Shown here: in pieces, positions 9,519-18,258 of the stretch
How positions within the stretch are numbered: position 1 is the stretch's first letter
Layout of the letters: each line of letters starts with the position of its first letter
Source: Candidatus Obscuribacter sp.
GTDB taxonomy: Bacteria; Cyanobacteriota; Vampirovibrionia; Obscuribacterales; Obscuribacteraceae
Direction of reading: 5' to 3'
DNA: 64,000 nt
Assembly: GCA_016712465.1 (NCBI GenBank)
Contig: JADJQZ010000001.1
Location: forward strand, 1,984,001 to 2,048,000
The notes under the pieces: generated by a model
Told to the model about the DNA's origin: nothing
Seen by the model: the letters and a program-made list of their open reading frames with translations, nothing else
Databases searched by the model: none
Translations under genes and position numbers: made by a program

Positions 9519-10748
9519 TTGTCTTTGCGCACCAGAAGAGTTGCCTCCGTAAGTCTTTGTCTATGGCTTGCTGCCGCCTTACTTGCCTTCTTGCCGGTCA
9601 TTGCTGCCGATTCCTTGAGCAGCGCCATTTCTCAATATGAAAAGAAAGACTATGTGGGTGCTGCCATCGCCTTTCGCAAGCTTTCTCAATCAGCCGACCG
9701 TATCACCGCTACCTATTATCTGGCTCTTTGCTATCAGCAAATGCGGCAAGACGCGCCGGCCGCAGACCTGTTTCGTTATATTTGCAAGTATTATCCCGGT
9801 ACGCCGGAAGCTAAGCATGCCGCTGACTATTTGAAACAACTGTCCACCGGCGGTAGCGCTGCCGGCAGCGCCAACAGCAGTGCACCAGCTGCCTTGAACG
9901 TAGCCACCGGAAATGCTCAGCGTAAAGGTGACCAGGACTCTGAGCCTGTCCTTACCAGAGCTGAGTGGGAGGCCTTGCCTGCCCGGGTGCGCATCCCAAT
10001 TGCCAGAGAGCACGGGCATTTAATGGTAAATGCCAAAATTAACGGCAAATTTTGCAAGGTTGCCTTTGATACCGGGGCTACCATAAGCGGCATCAGTCTC
10101 TTTGATTACCCTGACATTCTGTCGCAGGACGAATTGGACAAAGCCAAAACGGTTCCCGTCAGTCGTCCCCATGGTGTCGTGCCTGTGAAGGACTGCGTTG
10201 CTACCATAACCTTGCAAGACTTGACCCGTAAGGTGCGTTTTCTCGCTTTGAATGAAGAGGGTGTCAGCGTGATCGGGCAGAACTTCTTTAAGGATTACAA
10301 CTATGAGATCGATGACTTCTACGTAAGGCTTACTAAGGCTCCCTTTCCAGGCGCTGAAGCCGCTGCGTCCGCAAAGCCGACGGCTTCGGCTGCACAGGGT
10401 GCGGCTCGCGCTCCTAAGACCGACAAGTATTCAGTGCCCTTTGAAACAAGCCATGACGTGATGTTTATAAACATTGAGATCAACGGTATTAAGACCAAAG
10501 CTTGTTTTGATACTGGCTGTGCTCCTGATGGCATAGTTTGTCACCCCAGCTATTTCGACAAGATGAAGCTGCATCTCGACAACGATGGAAATGCCATAGC
10601 CGACAGGCTTGTCATCGGGCATATCATCAAGACCAACGTGAAAGCCTATCCTGCTGCCGGTCTTGAGTATCCCTTGCTTGGTCCGAAGATCTTCGGCAGA
10701 CCTTTTAAGGTTGACCAGAAAGAAAAGGTGATTCGATTCGATTGGTAA
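9519..10748 (+). CDS. Secreted TPR protein with two retropepsin-like aspartic protease motifs
   Basis: 409 residues from TTG 9519, supported by GGGAAGGAG upstream. A signal peptide (1-30) is followed by a TPR pair (YEKKDYVGAAIAFRKL..YYLALCYQQM) and a Gly/Ser/Ala linker. Two single-lobe aspartic protease-like units come next: VAFDTGATISGISL with the putative catalytic Asp at about residue 184, and KACFDTGCAPDGIV with Asp at about 331. Each is preceded by an [VI]N[AI].INGK/IK strand and followed by a hydrophobic-Gly segment (VIGQNFF, LLGPKIFGRPF). Single-lobe retropepsins work as homodimers; two lobes in one chain could form the active site within one molecule. Proteolytic activity is inferred, not shown. 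Confidence 0.8.
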   Translation: MSLRTRRVASVSLCLWLAAALLAFLPVIAADSLSSAISQYEKKDYVGAAIAFRKLSQSADRITATYYLALCYQQMRQDAPAADLFRYICKYYPGTPEAKHAADYLKQLSTGGSAAGSANSSAPAALNVATGNAQRKGDQDSEPVLTRAEWEALPARVRIPIAREHGHLMVNAKINGKFCKVAFDTGATISGISLFDYPDILSQDELDKAKTVPVSRPHGVVPVKDCVATITLQDLTRKVRFLALNEEGVSVIGQNFFKDYNYEIDDFYVRLTKAPFPGAEAAASAKPTASAAQGAARAPKTDKYSVPFETSHDVMFINIEINGIKTKACFDTGCAPDGIVCHPSYFDKMKLHLDNDGNAIADRLVIGHIIKTNVKAYPAAGLEYPLLGPKIFGRPFKVDQKEKVIRFDW

Positions 10749-10796
10749 TATGCAACAGGCTGTTTCTGTCTTACCGCCGGCATTGATGGGTGAACT

Positions 10797-12326
10797 GTGT
10801 TGAAGTTGAATTTTGCAGGGTTTGATTCGAACAGATTTCGGAGACTGCCTTCTTTTTGCCTGTCATTAGCTTTACTGGCAATGGCTTCGGTCTCAGAAAC
10901 TCCGGCAAGCTCTGATTGGTACCTCACGGGCTTGCCGCGTTTCTCTAAAGTAGCCGCCGATTCACCTGAGTACCAGGAGTTCCTCAGAGGTTGGAAATTG
11001 CTGGAAGCCGGAAAAGCTAAGTCGGCTAAGGCGGTGTTCCAGGAGGGTCTGGCTCGCAATAGTAAATCGCTACTTTGTACTTTTGGCATGGCCAGTCTCA
11101 ATTTTCGCAAAGACGCCTACGAGGAGTCCCTCAAATACGTTGATGCGGCTCTCTCAATCGCCCCCGGGGAATTGGACCTGTTGAGATTGAAGGGCGCAAT
11201 TTATGCGGCCGACGCTGAAGCACAGAAGGCAATTCCTCTCTTTACCGCGTGCATTGAAGCTCAGCCTGGTGACATAGAGCTTTATCGCTTGCGGGGTAGT
11301 GCTTTTATCGAAGCCGGTTTGCTAGACCAGGCGCGGAACGATTTGAAATCCTGCATCAGGATAGCTCCTAACTCGCCGCTCCGGTACTATTTGCAGGGGC
11401 TTATCGACTTAGAAGACATGCACAACAAGGAAGCGGTTGCAGACTTTACCAGGGCCGTTGGGCAGGGTAAAAACGATTATCAAAGCTACGAACAGCGCAG
11501 CCTCGCCCGCACCCGTTTGCACGACTTTGCCGGTGCTCGGGATGATGCGAACATGGCATCGAAGCTGAGCCGATTTACGGCTGAGACCGCGCTTGCGGAA
11601 ATCAATGATAAGCAGTTTGATTATGACCATGCAGAAAAGCTGCCGGCCCGGCGCTGGCTTCTCGCTTGCGGTGGACCACTCGCCTTGCAGAACGACGAAG
11701 GAATGCTATCTTTAGCCGGTTTAGCACATACAACTGAAAACCTTGAGTCCAAACATAGGGGATTGGTTGAGGCCTGGGGAGTACATAATCGCCAGGAATT
11801 AATTGACTTGATTAAGCGCCATGAGCAAAACGGTCATAATTCTTCCTGGCGGTCTCTTCGTAAAACGATGGGAGAGTCGCCTTCCGAGTTTCAGGAGGGG
11901 CTCCAGAGTATCACCAGTTTCATCTTCGGGCGCAAAGGTGAAAGTCTGTCCGTAGTGCGTAAGTACGGCGATCAGTTTGGGGAACGAGGTATTCTCGCCT
12001 GGGATCTGGGGCGGAACGTTCATCTTTGCCGGTCCGGCTATTTGCTCGGTTATTTGTCTAAGGATGAGGCACTGTCCTTGATGTTGGAACAGGGTAAGCT
12101 CATTCAAAAGCACTACACAAGCTGGCACCAGTATGTGACTGAGTATTACATAGGTCGCAAATTCTGGAATCCGGAAATCTATGAGAAAGGGCGAATCAAG
12201 AATGAGCGCCGTGTGCGACGAGCTTTCCTTGATCCGGAGTGTCCCTGGGCCAATTTGCCATGGGATACTCCATTGTCGGAGGCTACGGTCTTTCCTGAGC
12301 GGAAGCTACCACTCATTGCACGATGA
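10797..12326 (+). CDS. TPR protein with C-terminal DUF1266 domain
   Basis: 509 residues from GTG 10797. The first 35 residues are hydrophobic (LPSFCLSLALLAMASVSETPASS) and look like a signal peptide. Residues 50-260 are TPR repeats (FLRGWKLLEAGKAKSAKAVFQEGLARN and similar). Residues 270-480 fit DUF1266: RRWLLACGGPLALQND, WGVHNRQELIDLIKRHEQNGH, AWDLGRNVHLCRSGYLLGYLSKDEAL, LIQKHYTSWHQYVTEYYIGRKFW. DUF1266 has no assigned activity. It lies 48 bp after the retropepsin-like gene, so the two may be co-transcribed. Its last 14 bp overlap the convergent EF-hand gene. Confidence 0.85.
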   Translation: MLKLNFAGFDSNRFRRLPSFCLSLALLAMASVSETPASSDWYLTGLPRFSKVAADSPEYQEFLRGWKLLEAGKAKSAKAVFQEGLARNSKSLLCTFGMASLNFRKDAYEESLKYVDAALSIAPGELDLLRLKGAIYAADAEAQKAIPLFTACIEAQPGDIELYRLRGSAFIEAGLLDQARNDLKSCIRIAPNSPLRYYLQGLIDLEDMHNKEAVADFTRAVGQGKNDYQSYEQRSLARTRLHDFAGARDDANMASKLSRFTAETALAEINDKQFDYDHAEKLPARRWLLACGGPLALQNDEGMLSLAGLAHTTENLESKHRGLVEAWGVHNRQELIDLIKRHEQNGHNSSWRSLRKTMGESPSEFQEGLQSITSFIFGRKGESLSVVRKYGDQFGERGILAWDLGRNVHLCRSGYLLGYLSKDEALSLMLEQGKLIQKHYTSWHQYVTEYYIGRKFWNPEIYEKGRIKNERRVRRAFLDPECPWANLPWDTPLSEATVFPERKLPLIAR

Positions 12327-12819
12327 CGCAGAGGTCTAGTTCTTCCAGTTCGTCCGGTTCGCACTCGGCTAACTGTTCAAGAATGGCTTCATTTTCCAGA
12401 AGCTTTATTTGAATCAGTTTGTTCAGGTAGTTTTCTCTTACTATCAAGTCTTGCTCGTCGATATAGTTTTTCGGTCCGGCAATCTCATTATAATTGCGTT
12501 CCAGTGAGTTCAGCCCCTTCACCAGGCATTTGTCATGACCGGTTATCTGGAGCAGGTCTTGAATGTATTCTTTTACTTCGAAGAGTTCCAGTTTGCCGTC
12601 GCCGTTTTTGTCGCCGGCCATGGTCAGTCCAAAGCCACAGTAGCTGAGCAGGTGATTAATGGCATGCAACTCTATCAAAGCCGGTGCCACCACTTCGTGA
12701 TAGAAGAGCAGGGACTGAAATTTTCCGACTATGTCGTTTTGAGCATTACCCGCATAGGGATTGAGCCAGGCTTGAGGCGTATCCTGCGCGGTTTCGCCTG
12801 CTTCAGAATCTGTAAGCAT
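12313..12819 (-). CDS. EF-hand-containing protein
   Basis: 168 residues from ATG 12819, chosen because GAGG lies seven bases upstream; GTG 12825 would add two residues. One canonical Ca2+-binding loop is visible, DKNGDGKLELFE, with acidic or amide residues at positions 1, 3, 5, 9 and 12. The C-terminus is very acidic (ECEPDELEELDL). There is no signal peptide, so it may be a cytoplasmic calcium-responsive protein. No other domain is recognised. Its end overlaps the convergent DUF1266 gene by 14 bp. Confidence 0.75.
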   Translation of the reverse strand: MLTDSEAGETAQDTPQAWLNPYAGNAQNDIVGKFQSLLFYHEVVAPALIELHAINHLLSYCGFGLTMAGDKNGDGKLELFEVKEYIQDLLQITGHDKCLVKGLNSLERNYNEIAGPKNYIDEQDLIVRENYLNKLIQIKLLENEAILEQLAECEPDELEELDLCVIVQ

Positions 12820-13125
12820 GGGCACCTCGGTAGTAATTGAAAAAGGGGGCGATGACCGTGCCGGACGAAGGGAAAAGTCCTTCGCCGGAATTCAGGTATA
12901 GATTTTGCATAGTAAGTGTAACCAGCTTTCATCATATCTCGGCGCCGGTGGCGGAGTTGTGTCCAAAAGCCCCACCCATTCATCCTTCCAGTCGGCGTCA
13001 TGGAATAAAAGCCAGGTGGTTTCAGACGCTTGCGCTTGCATTAATTCTGCGCGGATAATTTCAACGGATTTTGGAATATCCTGATTCAGGAAGCGAATCC
13101 TTTCTACTCTGCCAGTCGTTCAATC
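12820..13125. other. 306-bp gap with no supported gene
   Basis: I see only a weak 6-bp hairpin (CGAAGG / CCTTCG near 12865). Open frames here overlap on both strands with Arg-rich, low-quality translations. It probably carries the promoter of the EF-hand gene. Confidence 0.4.
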
Positions 13126-13317
13126 TCAGGTTTTGCAGTCTCTCTCAGTGGAGATGGATTCTTGTGTTTCTTTGATCCAGTAAGTCTGTTTATGGAAGCC
13201 GGCTGATAGTTTTGCTATCAGTGCCTGGGCTTCCTCCCGGCTTGCAAAGGACTGGATGAGAAATTGATGCCCGTTATCATCCTGCCGCCAAACCTGGAAG
13301 TGTTCCTTTTCTTTCAA
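13126..13317 (-). CDS. Small conserved protein, RQDDNG...HKQxYW type
   Basis: 63 residues. TTG 13317 is supported by AGGAGG eleven bases upstream on the minus strand. The sequence VWRQDDNGHQFLIQSFASREEAQALIAKL..HKQTYWIKE matches a short conserved family I have seen in diverse bacteria, with a beta-alpha-beta pattern like a SPOR-related fold. No function is known to me. It stands alone between an EF-hand gene and a divergent secreted-protein gene. Confidence 0.7.
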   Translation of the reverse strand: MKEKEHFQVWRQDDNGHQFLIQSFASREEAQALIAKLSAGFHKQTYWIKETQESISTERDCKT

Positions 13318-13432
13318 CTTTTACCGCCTCCTAAAGTTTCCCCTGCACCAGTCTATACCAATGTGGCAGGCGGTCAATTGTGACCGACAGTGCGCAATTT
13401 CGGCGAATTACTAAAAGGACAGTGCAGTTTCT

Positions 13433-14263
13433 ATGAAACCCTCAATTCAGCACGCGGGTGTGGCGCTTATGGCTGCCCTTGCTCTACTTTGCTCTTCGCC
13501 TTTACCGGGCAGGGCCGATGCCGTGGCCAATATTAAAGCCGACGGCGCAGTCTTTAAATCCGCTCAAGGCAAGGCTCTTGCCGTACTAGGTGGTGGTGGC
13601 ATAAGCTACACGGTCAAGGTCAACGGTCAGACCATTTACGCGACCATGCCGGAACCTCGCTTGAATCTCGGAAGTGCCTACCTTTCCGAGGATGGACGCC
13701 TGCTGGTCTGGGTTCTAGCTGATCATTTTCTGATGGGGCGGGGCGATCATTTGAAAGCGCCGGCTGTTATTTTCTTTAAGGACGGCAAGCGCCTGAAGAG
13801 TTATTCACTGGAGGAACTGTTGGTCAGACCGAAGATGGTGTCTTATTCGGCCAGCCATATTCAGTGGCTTCCTTCCTTGCACGACGAGCACTGGAAGTTT
13901 TCTTCGCCTGTCAATTTCCTGGCTAATGAGGGCAAGCTTTTGCTTGAGACCACGAGTATGCGTAAGTATGCCTTCGATTGTACAAGTGGGAAAATGCTTA
14001 CTGCAGAAGATAATGATGTCTACCGTAGCGCGGATATTTTGGTCTATGGGGAATTAGACGGCGGAGACGGCAAACTCTCATTGAAGCGTGGGCAGTTCAT
14101 AAAGGGGGACCTGAGTGCCGATGCTCTCAAGGGTGCTGTGATTATGGATCCTACCGGCACCTTCAGCAGCGGATATCATACTTTAGCTCTCAAGAAGGTG
14201 GCTGGAGCCTATGTGGTGTCTGCTCCGGAGTACAATCTTTCCACAATCTATAACGCACTGTAA
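13433..14263 (+). CDS. Secreted protein of unknown function
   Basis: 276 residues from ATG 13433. A signal peptide (1-30, ALMAALALLCSSPLPGRADA) is followed by a mostly beta-strand region with DGK/EDGR turns (YLSEDGRLLVWVLADHF, AVIFFKDGKRLKSYSL), which looks like a small beta-propeller fragment or lipocalin-like fold. I do not recognise a family. It is convergent with the histidine kinase gene, only 10 bp away. Confidence 0.7.
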   Translation: MKPSIQHAGVALMAALALLCSSPLPGRADAVANIKADGAVFKSAQGKALAVLGGGGISYTVKVNGQTIYATMPEPRLNLGSAYLSEDGRLLVWVLADHFLMGRGDHLKAPAVIFFKDGKRLKSYSLEELLVRPKMVSYSASHIQWLPSLHDEHWKFSSPVNFLANEGKLLLETTSMRKYAFDCTSGKMLTAEDNDVYRSADILVYGELDGGDGKLSLKRGQFIKGDLSADALKGAVIMDPTGTFSSGYHTLALKKVAGAYVVSAPEYNLSTIYNAL

Positions 14264-14273
14264 GTGGCTCAGG

Positions 14274-15677
14274 TTATTTCAGGTCGGCGGATTTGATAAT
14301 CTGGCCTTGATGCAGGGTGACCTTTGTTACTTTGCCGACCACCGATTGAAAACCGCTCACTGCTGAATCCTCTACGGCGCCGGCATCCATTGTCATTTCG
14401 TCGACGGCGTCGATGGTAATGATTTCCCCTGCCGGAATGTCTTTGGAGGCGTAGATGATCGCACGCATTGCCGGCGTTGAACCACTTTGTGGGCTCGGAC
14501 CGCTTTCCATGCCGCCGTATAGAACTTCCAGAACAATTTTTGTGCCCTTTTGCGGCTGTGAATCGAACCAGATCTTGGCCGGATATACCACGGAGATAAG
14601 TTCAGTTCTTTCTCTGATGATGCCGGTGCCGCTACCACCGGCGGTGGTGCGTGCCTGGGCTGCTTCCGAGGTCTTATAGCCCTTGCCGTCGTCTCTGATT
14701 GTCATATTAAAGACGCCATGGTCGGCTTCTATGTTGATGGAAGCCATGGAGGCGGAGGCATGTTTAGCTGTGTTGTTGAGGCATTCCTGGGCAATGCGAA
14801 ATATATGCAGGGCTACTTCTGTGGGAAAGTCCGGGAGCGTTTCCGGTGCATGGAAATGACAGGGGCAGCCGATCCGGCTTGAGGCGGCGTCGCAAAGTTC
14901 CTCCAGAAGGGGGCGCAGTCCGCAATCTTTCAGATCTCGCGGGTAGAGGTCCTGGCATATTTCGCGTAGTTTTTCCGAGATCTCGTCGAGAATGGCCCTG
15001 GCTTCCTCATCGTTTATGGCAGCTTTGCCGGCTTTGCTTGAGAGATTGCGCTTGAGGAGCATGACATTGCCTATCACCACATCGTGAATTTCCCTGGCTA
15101 GAGAGCTGAGGATAGCCTCTTGCTGGTCGACCATCTTTTGCACCAGGGCCTGTTTTTCAGCCATAAGAGCGCGCACTGCTCCGGCGAAGCTGTAGCCGCT
15201 GGCTATGAGGCGCAGTGGTTCAGGCATGCCGTCCAGGTCACTTCTGGTGCGACTGACCACGTCTTTGAAAAGACCGCGCATGAGGGCATTCATTTCGTCG
15301 CCGGTTACAACTACATCAGATACAGTCCAGGCACCTGTTTCTCGGTCATGTACCTTGAGTGTGAGTTTGTTGCGCGAGGGCAATTCGCTATTGGGCAGAG
15401 TCATTATTTCTGTGGCTGGAATTATGAAACAGTCCACGCTTTCCTTGCGTCCTCTAACCGATAGCGCCCACTGGGATGTAGCTACGATCAGGCGGCTAAA
15501 TTCTTGCGGTGATTGGCGCGGAGTTTGGGGCTGCCTCTGCACGGACATTTGCAAAAGTTCGTCGTCTATTGTGGAATTGTAGCGTTTGACCAGGAGTGTG
15601 AAAAATTCTTCCAGCGACTGCAGGAGCACGTCGAAGGGCTCTTCTTTATGAGTGGTGCCCTCAGCCTTCGTCCTCAT
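14274..15677 (-). CDS. NarL-type sensor histidine kinase with C-terminal SAF-like domain
   Basis: 467 residues, no signal peptide or membrane segment. Residues 1-180 are an unrecognised sensory region. A HisKA_3 dimerisation box follows (SLAREIHDVVIGNVMLLKRNL, phospho-accepting His in REIHD), then an HATPase_c domain (RIAQECLNNTAKHA N-box, IRDDGKGY G1, GSGTGIIRERTEL G2). The last 65 residues (IIYASKDIPAGEIITIDAVDE..VVGKVTKVTLHQGQIIKSADL) look like a SAF domain, as in CpaB/FlgA or antifreeze-like proteins. That is unusual on a kinase. The stop codon overlaps nothing downstream, while the start overlaps the response regulator stop (15674-15677), so the pair is co-translated. Confidence 0.88.
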   Translation of the reverse strand: MRTKAEGTTHKEEPFDVLLQSLEEFFTLLVKRYNSTIDDELLQMSVQRQPQTPRQSPQEFSRLIVATSQWALSVRGRKESVDCFIIPATEIMTLPNSELPSRNKLTLKVHDRETGAWTVSDVVVTGDEMNALMRGLFKDVVSRTRSDLDGMPEPLRLIASGYSFAGAVRALMAEKQALVQKMVDQQEAILSSLAREIHDVVIGNVMLLKRNLSSKAGKAAINDEEARAILDEISEKLREICQDLYPRDLKDCGLRPLLEELCDAASSRIGCPCHFHAPETLPDFPTEVALHIFRIAQECLNNTAKHASASMASINIEADHGVFNMTIRDDGKGYKTSEAAQARTTAGGSGTGIIRERTELISVVYPAKIWFDSQPQKGTKIVLEVLYGGMESGPSPQSGSTPAMRAIIYASKDIPAGEIITIDAVDEMTMDAGAVEDSAVSGFQSVVGKVTKVTLHQGQIIKSADLK

Positions 15678-16333
15678 ATCTCAGGCTCCAGCTTGCCATA
15701 GCCGCTATCCACCGCCCAGGCGATGAGCGATTCGCGGCTATCCAATTTCAGCTTGGTGAGCAGGGCTTCCACTTGCTTGCGCACCGTTTCAGGGGCGGTG
15801 AAGCGCTGGGCGGCAATATCTTGATATTTCAGACCGCGGGCAAGCAGGGTAAGGAGATGCCGTTCGGTGCTGGTCAGGTGCGGATGTTTAGACTTGGCCA
15901 GTTCCGATGAGATAACCGGTGCGTTGCCGCCCATTACTTCTCTAATGGCATGCGCCACTAAAGACAGTGGCTCCGACTTGAGCAAATAACCGGCTACTCC
16001 GGTCTGTAAAACTATTTGCAGGATGGCCGCCCTCATATCGCCGGAGAAGACGATCACCTTGGCTTTTCCAAGGCGGCAAAAAGTTTCACTGAGACTTTTG
16101 GGGCCGGTGGAGTCAGGTAGATGCAGATCAAGGAGGATAATGTCGGGATTGAGTGCTTGAGCGAGGCTGAGAGCCTCACTGCTTGTGGTGGCGGTGCCCG
16201 CTACTTCTATATCTTGCTCTTCGTTCAATTCGGCTTTTAAGCCTTTGAGGGTGGCTTCGTGATCTTCCACGAGCAGCACCTTTATTTTGCTCTGGCCTGC
16301 CTGCTCCGGTTGTCCGACGGTTTTCTTTTTCAT
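15674..16333 (-). CDS. LuxR/NarL-family response regulator
   Basis: 219 residues. The receiver domain (about 17-135) has the acidic pair in VEDHE, the phospho-acceptor Asp in DIILLDLHLPD, and Ser and Lys at the switch positions (VIVFSG, GYLLKSE). A LuxR-type HTH follows (LTSTERHLLTLLARGLKYQDIAAQRFTAPETVRKQVEALLTKLKL). It should bind DNA when phosphorylated by the kinase encoded immediately downstream, whose start overlaps its stop by 4 bp. The PP2C gene upstream on the same strand is 48 bp away and may belong to the same transcript. Confidence 0.93.
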   Translation of the reverse strand: MKKKTVGQPEQAGQSKIKVLLVEDHEATLKGLKAELNEEQDIEVAGTATTSSEALSLAQALNPDIILLDLHLPDSTGPKSLSETFCRLGKAKVIVFSGDMRAAILQIVLQTGVAGYLLKSEPLSLVAHAIREVMGGNAPVISSELAKSKHPHLTSTERHLLTLLARGLKYQDIAAQRFTAPETVRKQVEALLTKLKLDSRESLIAWAVDSGYGKLEPEI

Positions 16334-16381
16334 GGAATTAAAGAGCCAATCATTGCAGCCGCGACCGGAGCAAATAAATTA

Positions 16382-17179
16382 TCAGGCATTCACCTGGCTG
16401 ACGTCGGGCACAGGCAGTTCGTCTGTTTGCTTGGAGGTTACCAGGCGGGCGGAAAGTATGGTGACATTGTCCGGGGCATCTCTGGAAAGCACCATCTCAA
16501 GCAAAGTGGAGCAGGCCTCTTCCGGCATTTCCAGGTTGTTGACGGTTTCCTTGAGTTCCTTTTCTTGCACGACCTCAGATAGCCCGTCACTGGCCAGTAC
16601 CAACCAGTCTCCTGGTCCGAGAACCTTCAAGCAGTAATCTACTGCCACCTGCTCATCGTGACCCAGGCAGCGGGTGATAATGCTGCGGAAGGGGCTGACC
16701 CGGCATTGCTCTTTGGTCAATTGTCCGCGCTTGAACATCTCCATGACCACCGAGTGGTCCGTAGTCAGCCCCACTACCTCTTCGTTGCTGATGTGGGTGG
16801 CGCGGGAATCGCCTACATGGGCGATGTGTACCTGTCCTTCGTCGCTCAGAATGGCCATGACCAGGGTGGTACCCATATTTGGCGAGTCGCGACTTTCCAG
16901 GGCGGCGCTGCGCACGGCTGCGTTGGCTCTGGCTACTGCTTCCTTTAACCAGTGTTCCACCTGGTTTGGCTGCGTGTAGTCCGGCGGGGCTTCATTCCAG
17001 TATGCTTCGATGGTACCCACGGCTAGCTTGCTGGCTTTCTCGCCGCCGCTGGCGCCGCCCATGCCGTCGGCGACTACCAGGAGGCGTTTGTCGTCGCTTA
17101 TGAGGAAATTGTCCTGATTGTCTTTACGCTTCAGACCGCGGTCGGTAAGCCCAGCTGTCAGCCAGGTGGAGTTCTGCAT
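16382..17179 (-). CDS. PP2C-family Ser/Thr protein phosphatase
   Basis: 265 residues from ATG 17179, chosen for the GGAG ten bases upstream; an upstream ATG at 17254 would add 25 residues that lie outside the domain. All metal-binding and core motifs are present: KRKDNQDN, LLVVADGMGGASGGE, MGTTLVMA, IAHVGDSRA, LASDGLSEVV and DAPDNVTIL. It is a cytoplasmic Mn/Mg-dependent phosphatase, the usual partner of Hanks-type kinases; one such kinase is encoded at 28527-30743. It lies directly upstream of the two-component pair on the same strand. Confidence 0.93.
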   Translation of the reverse strand: MQNSTWLTAGLTDRGLKRKDNQDNFLISDDKRLLVVADGMGGASGGEKASKLAVGTIEAYWNEAPPDYTQPNQVEHWLKEAVARANAAVRSAALESRDSPNMGTTLVMAILSDEGQVHIAHVGDSRATHISNEEVVGLTTDHSVVMEMFKRGQLTKEQCRVSPFRSIITRCLGHDEQVAVDYCLKVLGPGDWLVLASDGLSEVVQEKELKETVNNLEMPEEACSTLLEMVLSRDAPDNVTILSARLVTSKQTDELPVPDVSQVNA

Positions 17180-17433
17180 AGAAATTGCTCCGTGTTTGTT
17201 GCCGGACTTGTCGGTAGTCGTATCCGGTATGTTTCCATGATAGGGGGCGGTCATAATGATGTTAATTCCCGAAAACGGGTAAATTCATGCAATATTTTCT
17301 ATGCTTGTTGTTTAGTTCAGAATTGGGCGCTTTTGTCGTTTTCTACCCCTGAATTATCTTATTTTGCTCAGGTCGGCAATCTTCTACAATACAAGCTGTT
17401 TTTTCGTCCCCTTGATCGGACAGACGGACCAAG

Positions 17434-18213
17434 ATGGGTTATACACCGCACCTTCGCCAGTTTCATAAGAGCAGACTGAAGTTTCGCTGGCTTTGTTCCT
17501 GTTTACTACTGGGCTTGCCCCTGACCATCACCTTTTGCGGGTCTGAGGCCGAGGCCGGGGGTGGGCGTCATGGGGTGGTCAACTTTAAACCGGTGGGACC
17601 CCTTTCTCCCAGGATGAAGGACGGTGCGGCTTTGATTCATCATATGAGCCGCCACGCCGGTGCCCTCAACGACTATTCTTTGATTTTTGAGACTATTACT
17701 TTTAAGGAAAAGGAAACAGTAAGCGAGAAGGGCCGTCTTTATTTCAAGAAACCAAAACTGATGAGGCTTGAGGAGATTGGAGAGTACAAAAATGGTTCTG
17801 TGGCCGTGATCGGCAAAGAAGGCAAGGCTAGAGCCCATGCGGGTGGATTGGTCAAGTTTATTACTTTGACCATGAATGCCGATGATAAGCAGTTGAATGC
17901 CGCCAATGGCGACCGTATGCTCGACTCTGATTTCGCCTCCCTGGCCGGTCTTCTGGAGCGGCGCTTGCAGGAGGGCAATCTGGCCCGGGCTACGGAGACA
18001 CCGGCGGCCTACGAGGGGGTGGACGGTCAGACTTATGTGCTCGAGCTCTATCGACAGGATGAGCCGGAGAAAGTGTTGAAGCGAATTTATGTGGACCCCA
18101 TCTCATACCTGCCGGTGCGCTGGGACGATTATGACTATAAGACCCCCTGCAGTAGCACCTGGAGTGCGGTGAAGACAAACCCGGGGCTCAAGGACGAGCT
18201 TTTCGATTTGTAG
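17434..18213 (+). CDS. Secreted LolA-like protein
   Basis: 259 residues. A signal peptide (about 1-40, WLCSCLLLGLPLTITFCGSEAEA) precedes a domain with the LolA/RseB-like pattern: LNDYSLIFETITFKEKETVSEKGRLYFKKPKLMRLEE, then a strand series and KRIYVDPISYLPVRWDDYDY near the end. Such half-barrel folds bind lipids or lipoproteins in the periplasm. The cargo is unknown. The gene is 45 bp upstream of another secreted protein gene, so they may form a unit. Confidence 0.7.
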   Translation: MGYTPHLRQFHKSRLKFRWLCSCLLLGLPLTITFCGSEAEAGGGRHGVVNFKPVGPLSPRMKDGAALIHHMSRHAGALNDYSLIFETITFKEKETVSEKGRLYFKKPKLMRLEEIGEYKNGSVAVIGKEGKARAHAGGLVKFITLTMNADDKQLNAANGDRMLDSDFASLAGLLERRLQEGNLARATETPAAYEGVDGQTYVLELYRQDEPEKVLKRIYVDPISYLPVRWDDYDYKTPCSSTWSAVKTNPGLKDELFDL

Positions 18214-18258
18214 ATGGCAAATTCTCGCCTGAGAGGCTGATAAATTAAGGAGTATTAG

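Noticed and set aside
12313..12326. Gene-calling error from the convergent 14-bp overlap
   Set aside because: Both frames are well supported to their stops (DUF1266 domain on one side, EF-hand protein on the other), and short tail overlaps also occur at 28527-28530.
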